From: Planctomycetota bacterium
Lineage (GTDB): Bacteria > Planctomycetota > Brocadiia > JAADGH01
Assembly: GCA_013152475.1 (NCBI GenBank)
Contig: JAADGH010000239.1
Coordinates: 1 to 64,000, forward strand
Length of the DNA stretch: 64,000 nucleotides
Direction: 5' to 3'
Shown: positions 9,373 to 18,536 of the stretch, in pieces
Numbering within the stretch: the first letter of the stretch is position 1
Layout of the letters: the number at the start of each line of letters is the position of its first letter
Position numbers and translations under genes: made by a program
The notes under the pieces: generated by a model
What the model was told of the DNA's origin: nothing
Databases searched by the model: none
Seen by the model: only the letters and a program-made list of their open reading frames with translations

Positions 9373-9401
9373 TTCTACTGCCACTCCCCTACCGTGTCAA
9401 G
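9373..9401 (-). promoter_or_regulatory. Promoter for the dehydrogenase-DUF1080 fusion
   Basis: Read on the minus strand it is TTGACA, 17 bases, TAGAAC. It ends 43 bases before the ATG at 9329. The -35 is perfect and the -10 matches four of six. Confidence 0.5.
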
Positions 9402-9442
9402 ACCAAAGTCTCCAGTTCGCCGTTGACACCACCGATCGCACG

Positions 9443-9598
9443 TTGTTACGATATAATGCGGAGTTCGATCGCGAAGAGATTGAGCGTCTCATGGCCTGGA
9501 TGGACACCTATGCCCAACGGCAGGGCTCGTTCAGCGAGAATCAGGAACAACGGCTACGTCAGTTACGCCTTAAGGTTGCCCACCTTTTCGCCAACTGA
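9443..9598 (+). pseudogene. Short coding remnant or small protein (about 51 residues)
   Basis: The frame ending at the TGA 9596-9598 reads LRYNAEFDREEIERLMAWMD and continues with a Gln/Arg-rich helix to AHLFAN. By hand count its codon-position GC is roughly 63/33/65%, the pattern of true coding sequence here. Upstream the frame stays open to about 9360, yet it has no ATG or GTG and no ribosome site; only TTG at 9443 could start it. It is therefore either the 3' end of a deleted gene or an unusual small protein. No family is recognised. Confidence 0.35.
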
Positions 9599-9724
9599 AC
9601 GGCACAGGAGAACTGTGAATACTCGTACTATACGGACGCACTTTGTCGTTTTCTTGGTTTTCTTCGTCCACTCCGTGGCGTCTTGTCAGCATTTTCCCAA
9701 CTGGATGTGCGTGATGTATTGGTG

Positions 9725-9751
9725 TTGACGCTAAAGGATCAGGAGTAGAAT
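9725..9751 (+). promoter_or_regulatory. Possible promoter for the sulfatase-fold gene at 9769
   Basis: TTGACG, 15 bases, TAGAAT. The spacer is shorter than usual, so the match is weak. The remainder of 9330-9768 holds the minus-strand promoter, the small remnant at 9443-9598 and nothing else I can name. Confidence 0.3.
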
Positions 9752-9768
9752 CAGGACCGAGGAGAGAG

Positions 9769-11151
9769 ATGAAATTTCTCGTTTTCTTTTGGGACACGAT
9801 GCGGGCCAACCATGCGTCATGCTATGGATACCCTCGCCAGACAACGCCGAATCTGGACAAGATGGCGGAGGAGAGTTTTGTCTTTGACAATGCCACCAGC
9901 GTCACCGGTCACACCGGTCCGACGTTCACAAGTTACGTAACGGGGCGGTATCCATTCACACACGATATTATCGCTACCTTCTGCAATCATCCGAATCGGA
10001 GGGACGATACCCTCGACGACCACATCCCCATCCTGGCCGATGAACTTCGGCGACGCTTTGGTTATCTAACCGCCGCGTTCGACAACCTGATGCTCTGGCC
10101 CAGCCAGCCCCGCTGGATGGTCCGCGGGAATGACTACTACGTCAACACGGTGCACCCGGAGAGCTACTTCTGCGCCGCCGTCCTCGCCGAGCACATCAAT
10201 GCCCGTCTCATTCCCTTCCTGGAAGCGCACAAGAACCGCGACTTCTACACATTCGTCCACTACTGGGACCCCCACCAGCCCTACAATCAACCCGATCCCT
10301 ACCGCACCCTCCACCAGGACGGTCCGGCGCCGGACGAGCGCCAGGCGCGCGATGGGTGCACCTACGTCCCCCTCTGGGGCTGGACGGACAACCTGACGGA
10401 GGAACACCGGGAGAGAATCGACCTCTATGACGGGGACATCAGCTACTGCGATCATCATTTCGGCAAGGTGATCGACAGGCTGAAGTCTCTCGGCATCTAC
10501 GACGATACGACGATCATCGTCACCGCCGACCACGGCGAGGACATGTACGAACACAACGCTCCCCTTGAGCACCGCGAGACCTACCAGTCCACAGTCCATG
10601 TCCCTTTCGTCGTCAAACCGGCAGCGGAGATCAACACCCACCCCCCCTGCCGCATCCCCCATCTCATCAGCCCCATCGACATCTTCCCTACGATCTTCGA
10701 TATGATTGGGGAGAAACCACCAGAAGGCATCGAAGGCGCAAGCTGGCTGCCCATGCTTCAGGGAAAGGCCGCCCCCATCCACGACCATTTGTTCATGACC
10801 GGCACGGGTGTGCCGCAGAAGGGCCTCTGGCGCGTGGCCGAGCTGGCCGTGCGCACGCCGAAGCACAAGTTGATTCGGCGTGGGAAGGCCGTTCTGGAGG
10901 ACGACCTGGAGAAGGTGGATTGCATGATGCTTGGGGCGCCGCCTTTCCGGAGTGACCCGGATCGAACACTCCAGGATCGCTTCGACTATCACAACGCCTT
11001 GCCACAATTGGAGTTATATGACCTCCAGAGCAATCCCCATGAGGTGGACAATCTCGTCGACGACCATCCGAACGTCGTGGAGGAACTGAACGAGCTTCTG
11101 GAGAAGCACATCGCCGTCAATCCAAAGCGATGGATCGAGAGTGCAGAATAG
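9769..11151 (+). CDS. Sulfatase-fold (alkaline phosphatase superfamily) hydrolase with Thr nucleophile
   Basis: This is 460 residues, cytoplasmic, with no signal peptide. The fold is clear from an N-terminal metal-ligand strand (FWDTMRANHASCYGY), TPNLDKMAEE and a C-terminal TADHGEDMYEH metal motif. The catalytic CxPxR motif of sulfatases aligns here as T49-G-P51-T-F53, ahead of a conserved TGRYP. The Cys that becomes formylglycine is replaced by Thr and the Arg by Phe. Thr is a normal nucleophile in other members of this superfamily (nucleotide pyrophosphatases, LtaS, EptA), so phosphoester hydrolysis is more likely than sulfate hydrolysis. GAGGAGAG lies directly before the ATG. Confidence 0.82.
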   Translation: MKFLVFFWDTMRANHASCYGYPRQTTPNLDKMAEESFVFDNATSVTGHTGPTFTSYVTGRYPFTHDIIATFCNHPNRRDDTLDDHIPILADELRRRFGYLTAAFDNLMLWPSQPRWMVRGNDYYVNTVHPESYFCAAVLAEHINARLIPFLEAHKNRDFYTFVHYWDPHQPYNQPDPYRTLHQDGPAPDERQARDGCTYVPLWGWTDNLTEEHRERIDLYDGDISYCDHHFGKVIDRLKSLGIYDDTTIIVTADHGEDMYEHNAPLEHRETYQSTVHVPFVVKPAAEINTHPPCRIPHLISPIDIFPTIFDMIGEKPPEGIEGASWLPMLQGKAAPIHDHLFMTGTGVPQKGLWRVAELAVRTPKHKLIRRGKAVLEDDLEKVDCMMLGAPPFRSDPDRTLQDRFDYHNALPQLELYDLQSNPHEVDNLVDDHPNVVEELNELLEKHIAVNPKRWIESAE

Positions 11152-11191
11152 ACCCTACATGAATTCGGGATTTTTTCTGAGGAGAAGCAAA

Positions 11192-11932
11192 ATGCAGCGC
11201 TTCCTGGTCGGTATCGTTCCATTGCTGTTCCTGTTTGGCTGTGCAACCCAGGACCAATTGTTCGAGGCCGTTCGCACACAGAACACCGAGCGGGTTGATG
11301 CGCTCTTGGGCGAGGGCATTAATGTCAATGCGAGGGACAAAAGCGACGAGACGCCATTGCACAAGGCGGCCTTCTGGGGCCACAAAGATATGGCAGCGCA
11401 CCTTATTGCGAAAGGCGCGGACGTTAACGCCAAAAACAAGACAGGAAAGACGCCGCTTCACGTCGCCATCAAGTCCGGAAAGACGGACGTAGCCGGTCTC
11501 CTGATCGCCAAAGGGGCCAACGTCAATGCGAAAGCCGGCGGCATGACCCCCCTGCTCCTGGCAACGCTCGGCAACCGAATGGACATCGCGCTGCTTCTCG
11601 TTGCGAAGGGCGCCAACGTGAACACGAAGGACCCCTACGGCGTAACGCCGCTCTACTGGGCCGTCCGGTACGGCCGCACGGATGTTGCCAGGGCCCTTAT
11701 CGCAAAGGGGGCAGACGTAAACGCCAAGCAGACATACGGCTGGACACCCCTCCACGAATGCGCCGTGAGGGGAAATGTAACTCTCGCCAAGATTCTCATC
11801 GAGAACAAGGCAGACATCAACGCGGCGACCCGCAACGGCCTGACTCCCCTCGATATTGCGAACAAAAAGCAAGACAAAGACATTATCGCGCTTCTCACCA
11901 AACACGGCGCCAAGCCGGGGAAACAAAAGTAG
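11192..11932 (+). CDS. Ankyrin-repeat lipoprotein
   Basis: This is 246 residues. The signal MQRFLVGIVPLLFLFGC gives a lipobox with Cys17. About six ankyrin repeats follow, each with the TPLHxAxxxG core and a [DN]VN[AT]K turn, running to the C-terminus. The ATG at 11192 is used because GAGGAG precedes it by seven bases. The gene is eight bases upstream of the metallo-beta-lactamase-fold gene. Periplasmic or outer-membrane ankyrin proteins usually bind a partner protein, but no partner can be identified from this sequence. Confidence 0.85.
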   Translation: MQRFLVGIVPLLFLFGCATQDQLFEAVRTQNTERVDALLGEGINVNARDKSDETPLHKAAFWGHKDMAAHLIAKGADVNAKNKTGKTPLHVAIKSGKTDVAGLLIAKGANVNAKAGGMTPLLLATLGNRMDIALLLVAKGANVNTKDPYGVTPLYWAVRYGRTDVARALIAKGADVNAKQTYGWTPLHECAVRGNVTLAKILIENKADINAATRNGLTPLDIANKKQDKDIIALLTKHGAKPGKQK

Positions 11933-11940
11933 GACGTCCG

Positions 11941-12717
11941 ATGCGTATCACCACCCTTGGAACCAGCCACGGCGACCCGACGTACTGCCGGTTCAATTCG
12001 TCGAACCTGATCGAAATCGGTGAGGTCCATTACCTGATTGACGCCGGCGCCCCGGTTGACGCACTGCTCGTCCGAGCCGACAAGGATTTCGCGAGAATCA
12101 AAGCGGTCTTCGTGACGCACATGCACGGCGACCATGTCGCGGGCATTACGACCCTCATCAAGATGCTCCTGAAATATCCAAAGGAGGGCCAGCACACCGA
12201 CATCTTCTTTCCCGAGGCCAAGGCCTATCCCGCACTCGGCGCGTGGCTCAAGGCGATGCACCTGAAGTGGCCGTCGCCGTTGATCTCCACAAATGTATCG
12301 AAGCCGGGGCAGGTCTATGCCGACGACAGGGTCACGGTCAGTGCCGTCCCAACGCGGCACATGGAAAACGCCGGTAACGTGTTCAGCTGCGGGTACATCA
12401 TCGAGACGGAAGGCAAGCGCGCCATCTTCACCGGCGACCTGAAGGGCGACTTCAGCGACTTCCCGGAGATCATCCGTGAGGAGCCCTTCGACCTCTGCTT
12501 CTGCGAGATGACCCACTTCCAACCCGAGGCCGCCCTGCCGATCCTCATGGACTGCCCCATCCACCGCCTCGTCTTTACCCACATCCACAACCCCTGGCAC
12601 GGTGACGGCGAACGGACGCTCAGAGAAATCCTATCCCCCCTGCCCTACCCCTTCGACATCGCGCATGATGGGGATGTGTTCGAGCTGCCCCCTTCCACCA
12701 AAGGAACAGATGCATGA
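11941..12717 (+). CDS. Metallo-beta-lactamase-fold hydrolase
   Basis: This is 258 residues, cytoplasmic. The metal site HMHGDH gives His60, His62, Asp64 and His65, followed by TRHMEN, FTGDLKGDF and a late FTHIHNPWHG. The size and order of motifs match the RNase Z/UlaG-like group of single-domain metallo-beta-lactamases rather than true lactamases. A start at 11941 follows the ankyrin stop by eight bases. The stop overlaps the next start as ATGA. The substrate cannot be read from the sequence. A phosphodiester or lactone linked to the neighbouring glycan genes is only a guess. Confidence 0.82.
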   Translation: MRITTLGTSHGDPTYCRFNSSNLIEIGEVHYLIDAGAPVDALLVRADKDFARIKAVFVTHMHGDHVAGITTLIKMLLKYPKEGQHTDIFFPEAKAYPALGAWLKAMHLKWPSPLISTNVSKPGQVYADDRVTVSAVPTRHMENAGNVFSCGYIIETEGKRAIFTGDLKGDFSDFPEIIREEPFDLCFCEMTHFQPEAALPILMDCPIHRLVFTHIHNPWHGDGERTLREILSPLPYPFDIAHDGDVFELPPSTKGTDA

Positions 12718-15557
12718 AACGAAAAGCCATTTTGCTCATTGTCGGGATCCTTCTGACCTTCCCCGCAACCGGACAGGAGCACGATATGACCACCTTCTAT
12801 GTCGGCAAGAATGGCAACGACGAATGGTCGGGAAAACTTGCCTCCCCGAACGATGCGAAAACCGACGGGCCCTTCGCGACCATCGCTCGCGCACGCGATG
12901 CCATCCGGCAACTCAAGGCGACCGGCCTCAAGCAACCCGTCACCGTCATGGTTCGCAAGGGTGTATATGATCTGGACCAAACGCTCCTCTTTGCACAGCA
13001 AGACAGCGGCACGAAAGAATACCCCATCACCTATCAGGCCTATCCGGGCGAAACAGTGGTCCTTCGCGGCGGACATATGGTAACCGGATGGAAACCGTGG
13101 CGCGATGGGATCATGCAGACGGACCTCAAGGCGCAGGGCTTGGATGGCGTGTCATTCCATCAGCTATTCTACAAAGACAAGCGGCAGGTGCTTGCACGCT
13201 ATCCGAACTTCGACCCGGAACACCCCCGCACGGGAGGGTTCCTGTACGTGGCCGACCGCGGCTTCAAACGGGGCCAACAGTTCACCTACAAGAAAGGCTC
13301 CATCCCTTTTGGCAACTGGGGCGACCTCTCTCAGGCGGAAGTCTTTACCGTGTTTGGTGGCGGCTGGAATTTTGCGATTGCGCCTATTCTGGATGTTGAC
13401 AAGGAGCGTTACCTCATCACAACCCGCCGCGTTCGCCGGGATTACGAACCGGCGAATCGCTTCTTCATCCAGAATGTCCTCGGCGCACTGGATCAACCGG
13501 GGGAATGGTATCTGGACCGGAAGAACGGTGTCCTCTACTTCTATCCACCCAACGGGGAAATGACCGATGGTGATGTCGCCGTGCCTCTTCTCGACAACCT
13601 GATCGAACTCAAGGGAACGATCCCGTACCCACACGAGTACCTCAACGTCCGCTATCGCGGTTCGCGTGCGGATTGCCCCCTGCCCGATGACGCTCCGCCC
13701 CTCATCCCCGTCGAGCGCCTGACGTTCAAGGGTTTCCGCATGGAATGCGCCCGGCAGAATGCTATCCGCCTTGTGGGTGCACGGCATTGCTCCGTCGTTG
13801 GCAACCGTATCACCAACATCGGCAACGTCGGTATCAACCTTGGCGGTGTCGCGAGTGCACACGAGGAAGTGGGCAACCCCCGCGTCACGCCAGCCACAGG
13901 GTACTCCGGCGGTGTGGGTGGAGGCGGCCAAAACATTCTCTTCAACGATCCGTGCCAGGAATGCCGCGTGATCGGGAATGATGTCTGGTCCGTCGGTTCC
14001 GACGGCATCTTCCTCTATGGCACAGGCAATGTCGCCGAGAACAACCATGTCTACAACAGCGGCCTTTTCGACAAGGACTGCGCATGTATCAATCTCTGGG
14101 GCGAGAAAAATGTGGCTCGGCGCAACACACTCCATGACGTGCCCCGCAATGCCATCTACATCAAGGGCATCGATAACGTCGTGGAGCTGAACGACATCCA
14201 CCACACCATGCTGGAGACCTGCGACGGCGGCGCGATCCGCATGTGCCAGCGCAACCTGACCATCCGGGGCAATGTCATCCGCTTCAACAAAATCTTCGAC
14301 ACCGTTGGGTATGGGTATCCCAGATCGACCTACACCTTCGAGTCGCCTTACTTCTCTTGGGGGGTATATCTCGACGACTTCACCTGCGGCACGACGGTTT
14401 ACGGCAATATCATCGTGCGCTGCGGGCGCGGCGGCGTTCACTTCCACGGCGGAAGCGACAACATCATGGAGAACAACATCGTCGTCGATGGCGGGCTTTA
14501 CCAATTCGAGAACAACCCGATTCGTCAACACCCCGTCTCCGGTAATCAAGTAAAACGGAATATCTTTTACTACACGAACAAGGAGGCATTCCTCTACCGA
14601 TGCGGCAAATGGATCGACGGTTCGGTGGCATGGAAGAACAATCTTGTGTGGACGGGCAGCACACCGATCCAGGTGGGCCTGGGAGGGAAAAACATCATTG
14701 AGGGATGGAAGGCATGGATGGATACTGGCCTGCCAAAGGGATCGCTCAACACCGATCCGCTCTTCGAAAACCCCAACACCGGCGACTATCTTCCGAAGTC
14801 CGATTCTCCTGCCTGGAAGCTCGGCTTCAAGAAGATCCCCGTGGAACGAATCGGATGCTACGAAGCGCCGGACCGCGCCTGCTGGCCGCTCCGAATCGAA
14901 GGGACTCTGATCCGTGAAACACCCGTCTTCTATTCCGCCCCACCCCGTCCTCTGCACGAGGATTTTGACATGGAACCGGTGGGCCGACTCCCTCGGCGCG
15001 GCGACCTCAGCCCGCGCGGGGCGACCCGATGCTTCCACATCACAGATGAAACCGCAGCCAGCGGGAAGCACAGTCTGAAGATCGTGGACCGGGCCGGGCT
15101 GCCTCATCGGTGGGAACCGCGTATCTTTTACGCGTTTGCATATAAAACGGGGGAGATTCGCTTCGCCTGCGATCTGCGGCTGAGCAGTCAGCATCCACCG
15201 CAGGTGGGTATGGACTTCCGTCAGTATAGTGAGACGGGAGACAAAGAGTACTTCAGCGGACCGCATCTGTCGATCGATGCCAAGGGAGAACTATCCGCTG
15301 GCAGGCAGGTCCTGATGAGAGTACCATTGGATACGTGGTTCAGCATCGAGGTCCTGATGACTCTTGGTGAGGACGCGGTTTCAACCTACAAGCTCAGCAT
15401 TCACGTCCCGGGGCAAGAACCGCAAACGTTCGAGGCGCCTTATGTTCGATCCGAGTTTAATCGTCTGGAGCGGGTTGTCATCATGAGCAACGCGGACGAC
15501 TACACCGTTTTTTATCTCGACAACGTCTCCTGCGGCCCGGAATCAGGCCGCGATTAG
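12714..15557 (+). CDS. Exported right-handed beta-helix protein (glycan lyase or hydrolase-like)
   Basis: This is 947 residues. A cleavable signal (MKRKAILLIVGILLTFPATG) leads to a long right-handed parallel beta-helix, about residues 24-720. It begins with FYVGKNGNDEWSG and DGPFATIARARDAIRQL, a start typical of DUF1565-type and GH120/GH141-like enzymes. Many short NNxVxxSG/NxI turns follow. A C-terminal beta-sandwich (about 745-945) resembles a laminin-G/concanavalin-type module. It is translationally coupled to the preceding gene (ATGA) and its 3' end overlaps the convergent sulfatase-fold gene by four bases. Catalytic residues cannot be assigned, so it could be a hydrolase, lyase or carbohydrate-binding protein. 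Confidence 0.82.
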   Translation: MKRKAILLIVGILLTFPATGQEHDMTTFYVGKNGNDEWSGKLASPNDAKTDGPFATIARARDAIRQLKATGLKQPVTVMVRKGVYDLDQTLLFAQQDSGTKEYPITYQAYPGETVVLRGGHMVTGWKPWRDGIMQTDLKAQGLDGVSFHQLFYKDKRQVLARYPNFDPEHPRTGGFLYVADRGFKRGQQFTYKKGSIPFGNWGDLSQAEVFTVFGGGWNFAIAPILDVDKERYLITTRRVRRDYEPANRFFIQNVLGALDQPGEWYLDRKNGVLYFYPPNGEMTDGDVAVPLLDNLIELKGTIPYPHEYLNVRYRGSRADCPLPDDAPPLIPVERLTFKGFRMECARQNAIRLVGARHCSVVGNRITNIGNVGINLGGVASAHEEVGNPRVTPATGYSGGVGGGGQNILFNDPCQECRVIGNDVWSVGSDGIFLYGTGNVAENNHVYNSGLFDKDCACINLWGEKNVARRNTLHDVPRNAIYIKGIDNVVELNDIHHTMLETCDGGAIRMCQRNLTIRGNVIRFNKIFDTVGYGYPRSTYTFESPYFSWGVYLDDFTCGTTVYGNIIVRCGRGGVHFHGGSDNIMENNIVVDGGLYQFENNPIRQHPVSGNQVKRNIFYYTNKEAFLYRCGKWIDGSVAWKNNLVWTGSTPIQVGLGGKNIIEGWKAWMDTGLPKGSLNTDPLFENPNTGDYLPKSDSPAWKLGFKKIPVERIGCYEAPDRACWPLRIEGTLIRETPVFYSAPPRPLHEDFDMEPVGRLPRRGDLSPRGATRCFHITDETAASGKHSLKIVDRAGLPHRWEPRIFYAFAYKTGEIRFACDLRLSSQHPPQVGMDFRQYSETGDKEYFSGPHLSIDAKGELSAGRQVLMRVPLDTWFSIEVLMTLGEDAVSTYKLSIHVPGQEPQTFEAPYVRSEFNRLERVVIMSNADDYTVFYLDNVSCGPESGRD

Positions 15558-16948
15558 ATGGTCGCCCTCGCGTCCAAAACGTCCCGGGGCGGTTGCATGA
15601 AGTCCTCACGCAAGGCGATGCTCTCCGGCCTCGCTTCGATCTCTCCCAATGCGGTTAGAAACCGACTGTGAAGTTGATTCGCCACAGCGGTCTGCTTCTT
15701 GATGATGTTCACCTTTTGGTCCGGGTCATTCCTGATGTCAAACAGCTCGTGGGGCCATTCGTCCCCGCCGTAAACGTAGAGGTATCGGCCTGTCCGGAAA
15801 CAGGTCGGCGTTCGCAGCTCGGCCTCGTCCTCAAACGTGAACGAGCTGAGTGTCCATGTGCGCAGGCGGTTGGATTTGCCCTTGAGAACCGGAGCGAGCG
15901 ACTGCCCATGCCACCGTTTCGGTGTCTTTCCACCGGCGAGATTTACAACCGTCGCCGCAATGTCCGGCGGCTGACACAAGGCATGGCTCGTCCGGGGCCT
16001 GAGTCCAGGGACTCTGATGAGCAGCGGCACGCGCATAATCGTGTCATACAGCGGCCAGCGTCGCGTGGGCCGACTGTCCTTCTTGGATAGCTCCATCTTG
16101 CCGATCAGGCCGTGCTCGCCATGGTAGAACCCGTGGTCGCTGGTGAGGAGGATGGCGGTGTCGTTCCACAGTCCCATGCGACGGACCCCTTCCAGGAAAT
16201 ATCCCAACCATTTGTCCACCAAGGCGACCTTCGCTGCGTAGAGGGCCTTCATGTGCCTGATCTCGCGCGCAGTCGCAAAGTCGGCCCGAGCATACGCCGG
16301 CTCGAAAAGCGCATCTCCCTTGTAACCGGGATCGAACAGGTCCACATAGCACTGCGGCGCGTTCCACGGTTCGTGCGGGTCGAAGGAGTCCACAAAAAGA
16401 AGGAACGGCTTCTTACCGTGGCCTTTTTCCTCGATCCATCGATGCGCCTCCCGAAAGACGCGGGCGCAGCAGTGTTCCTCCTCGCTATTGAACGACGCCC
16501 GGTGGGCCAAGAGAGTCTTGAGGCGCTGGACAGGTGTCCGGAGCTTGGATGCCTTCGCCGGGAGTTTCATCTTCCGCCAATCGGGCATCGTCTCCGGGGT
16601 ATAGGTCCGGCAGTCAACGAGGTTGTAGTCCTCAATGCGATACGGGAATTGGGAGTTGCGCACGTCGGACACCATCCCCACGCGATACCCCTCTTTCGAT
16701 GCCACTTGACCGATCGACACCTCCTCCTCGCCCACCGGCGTCCGCCAGGAATGATAGGGAAACGTGTATCGGCCAAAATGCAAATCTTTGCGCATGGGAC
16801 CGGTGGGGAAACTGGCCGGCAGACAATGGGTCAGCTTCGCGGATTCCTTTGCGAGGGCGTCAATCGTGGGTGTCGCGCCAAGACTACTGCCGTAGCAGCC
16901 GCACACATCCTGGCGCAGAGTATCAAGCACAATCAAAATGATGTTCAT
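15554..16948 (-). CDS. Sulfatase-fold hydrolase with TxPxR in place of CxPxR
   Basis: This is 464 residues, cytoplasmic. The opening IILIVLDTLRQDVCGCYG and the late LTSDHGFYHGEHG give the metal-binding ends of the sulfatase/alkaline phosphatase fold. The catalytic motif is T49-G-P51-M-R53, with Thr exactly where sulfatases have the Cys converted to formylglycine. The Arg is kept. The other sulfatase-fold gene in this window (9769) also has Thr at position 49. A hydrolase using Thr directly, perhaps on phosphate esters, is the simplest reading. It runs convergent to the beta-helix gene and divergent from the dehydrogenase at 17052. Confidence 0.82.
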   Translation of the reverse strand: MNIILIVLDTLRQDVCGCYGSSLGATPTIDALAKESAKLTHCLPASFPTGPMRKDLHFGRYTFPYHSWRTPVGEEEVSIGQVASKEGYRVGMVSDVRNSQFPYRIEDYNLVDCRTYTPETMPDWRKMKLPAKASKLRTPVQRLKTLLAHRASFNSEEEHCCARVFREAHRWIEEKGHGKKPFLLFVDSFDPHEPWNAPQCYVDLFDPGYKGDALFEPAYARADFATAREIRHMKALYAAKVALVDKWLGYFLEGVRRMGLWNDTAILLTSDHGFYHGEHGLIGKMELSKKDSRPTRRWPLYDTIMRVPLLIRVPGLRPRTSHALCQPPDIAATVVNLAGGKTPKRWHGQSLAPVLKGKSNRLRTWTLSSFTFEDEAELRTPTCFRTGRYLYVYGGDEWPHELFDIRNDPDQKVNIIKKQTAVANQLHSRFLTALGEIEARPESIALREDFMQPPRDVLDARATI

Positions 16949-16975
16949 GTGAAACCTTTCTTTCCGGAGAAATCG

Positions 16976-17003
16976 TTGACATTCCGCCGGGGAATTATAT
17001 CAT
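16976..17003 (+). promoter_or_regulatory. Promoter for the zinc dehydrogenase
   Basis: TTGACA, 16 bases, TATCAT. It lies 48 bases upstream of the GTG at 17052, with a GAGGAG ribosome site between. It sits in the 103-base divergent gap with the sulfatase-fold gene. Confidence 0.55.
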
Positions 17004-17051
17004 CAATCCCACAGCGAATCGACCACTTTGAGCACAGCGAGGAGATAACAC

Positions 17052-18089
17052 GTGAAAGGAATTGTCTTTCTCGGCAATCGGCAGTGCGAGACCCGTGACT
17101 TCCCAAAGCCCGTACCCGGTCGCGGGGAGGTATTGATCCGCGTGGAGGCAACGGGTATCTGCGGCTCGGACCTACACGTCTATCGAGGCAAGGAACCCTC
17201 GGATCAAATCCGAGGACATGAGCCGTGCGGCGTCGTGGAGGCCGCCGGTCCGGACGTGAGCCGGCTCAAACCAGGAGATCGCGTCACGGTCCACCACCAC
17301 GTCGGCTGTGGCAAGTGCCCGGAGTGCGCCGAGGGCGAGGTGGTCGCATGTTCCGGCGGCAAGAAGCTGTTCGGCGTTTCGATACCGGGGTCCTTTGCCG
17401 AGTACACCGTTGCGGTGGAACGCAACTGCATCCCGCTGCCGGACCCTGTGAGCTTCATCGACGGGGCCTTCATGGCCTGCGTGGGCGGAACCGCCTATGG
17501 CGCCCTTCGGCGCTTGGGCGTGCGACCCTACGAGAGCCTTGCCGTCTTCGGCCTGGGGCCGGTGGGGCTGAGCTGTGTGATCCTGGGAAAAGCCCTGGGC
17601 GCACGCGTTGTCGGTATCGACATCCTTCCCGAACGCCTGCAACTCGGCACGACATGCGGCGCGGATGCGGTCATGGACGGAAGCAAGGATGGTGTCGTCG
17701 CCGCGATCAAGGACTTCAGCCGCGTACCGTTCCGAGGGGACGGCGTGGATTACATCATCGAGACATCCGGCGCGACGCCGGCCCGGCAATGCCTTATCCC
17801 CAGTATCCGCCGTCTCGGGAAGATCGCCATCGTCGGAGTCGGCGGCACGGACAAGGTGATCAATCCTTCCGAGATCCATGGCAAGGCGTGCACCCTCATC
17901 GGGTCCGTTGTCTTTCGCCTTGGATGGATATGGGACCTGGCACGCTTCCTTACCGTCAGTGGAACCTCATTCGAACCGGCGGTAACGCATCGCTTCGCTC
18001 TTGATGATGCCCCCGAGGCCCTCCACCTGGCCGATGAAGGACGCTGCGGAAAGGTGACGTTCCTTCCCCACGCGGAAGGGGACAGATAA
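17052..18089 (+). CDS. Zinc-dependent medium-chain dehydrogenase (polyol/threonine dehydrogenase-like)
   Basis: This is 345 residues. Residues 30-70 carry the catalytic zinc region (GICGSDLHVY and GHEPCG). A structural zinc loop with four Cys (CGKCPECAEGEVVAC) is intact. The Rossmann motif GLGPVGLS lies near 168. The overall length fits sorbitol, threonine or alcohol dehydrogenases of the MDR family, which oxidise a secondary alcohol with NAD(P). Substrate specificity is not visible. The start is GTG, chosen for the GAGGAG ribosome site seven bases upstream. A second, more diverged member of this family is at 47009. Confidence 0.88.
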   Translation: MKGIVFLGNRQCETRDFPKPVPGRGEVLIRVEATGICGSDLHVYRGKEPSDQIRGHEPCGVVEAAGPDVSRLKPGDRVTVHHHVGCGKCPECAEGEVVACSGGKKLFGVSIPGSFAEYTVAVERNCIPLPDPVSFIDGAFMACVGGTAYGALRRLGVRPYESLAVFGLGPVGLSCVILGKALGARVVGIDILPERLQLGTTCGADAVMDGSKDGVVAAIKDFSRVPFRGDGVDYIIETSGATPARQCLIPSIRRLGKIAIVGVGGTDKVINPSEIHGKACTLIGSVVFRLGWIWDLARFLTVSGTSFEPAVTHRFALDDAPEALHLADEGRCGKVTFLPHAEGDR

Positions 18090-18536
18090 CAAGACAGGGA
18101 GCGTTCTATAACTCTTGATGCGCTGTCGAGGAAAAACGCATCCTGTGGTTGGCCGGGACATCGAGAATCTATACGACAGGTGGTTCGCGGAGACCGCGTA
18201 ACTCCCAAAGCGAGAGGCGGCCGCCTTTCGGTAGCCGCCATCTCGTTTGCCCCATCGGTTGGAACAGGAGCGTTGGTTGGGAGTCGGTTAGTTGTCTGCC
18301 TTCTTTCGCCTCAGCTTTTCTATCCCCTTTCGAGGTTGCTTTCATACCCCGTTTTCCTTATCACGTCTGCATAGGGTAAAGCAATGGCCGTGCCGCCTCG
18401 AAAAGGAATAGGAAAATAGAGTTGGAACATCCGTTGCGACAGGCACTTAGGACCAGACGAGAAAAGCTGCACTACCGAGGTCCGCATTCCCCTCGCCCGA
18501 AAAACGTAACTGGCGTTTACCTTTTGCAAACACCGT
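18090..18536. other. Noncoding gap of 447 bases
   Basis: I see no coding frame with normal codon composition, no convincing terminator and no RNA gene. It contains the 3' end of the dehydrogenase transcript and a short GGCGGCCGCC palindrome without a T-tract. Confidence 0.5.

Noticed and set aside
9423-9457. TTGACA and TATAAT on the plus strand upstream of the sulfatase-fold gene
   Set aside because: The spacing is 23 bases, far beyond the 16-18 needed, and the sequence lies in a coding-like remnant.
18210-18245. GGCGGCCGCC palindrome as a terminator
   Set aside because: There is no T-tract on either strand and the stem leaves no loop.
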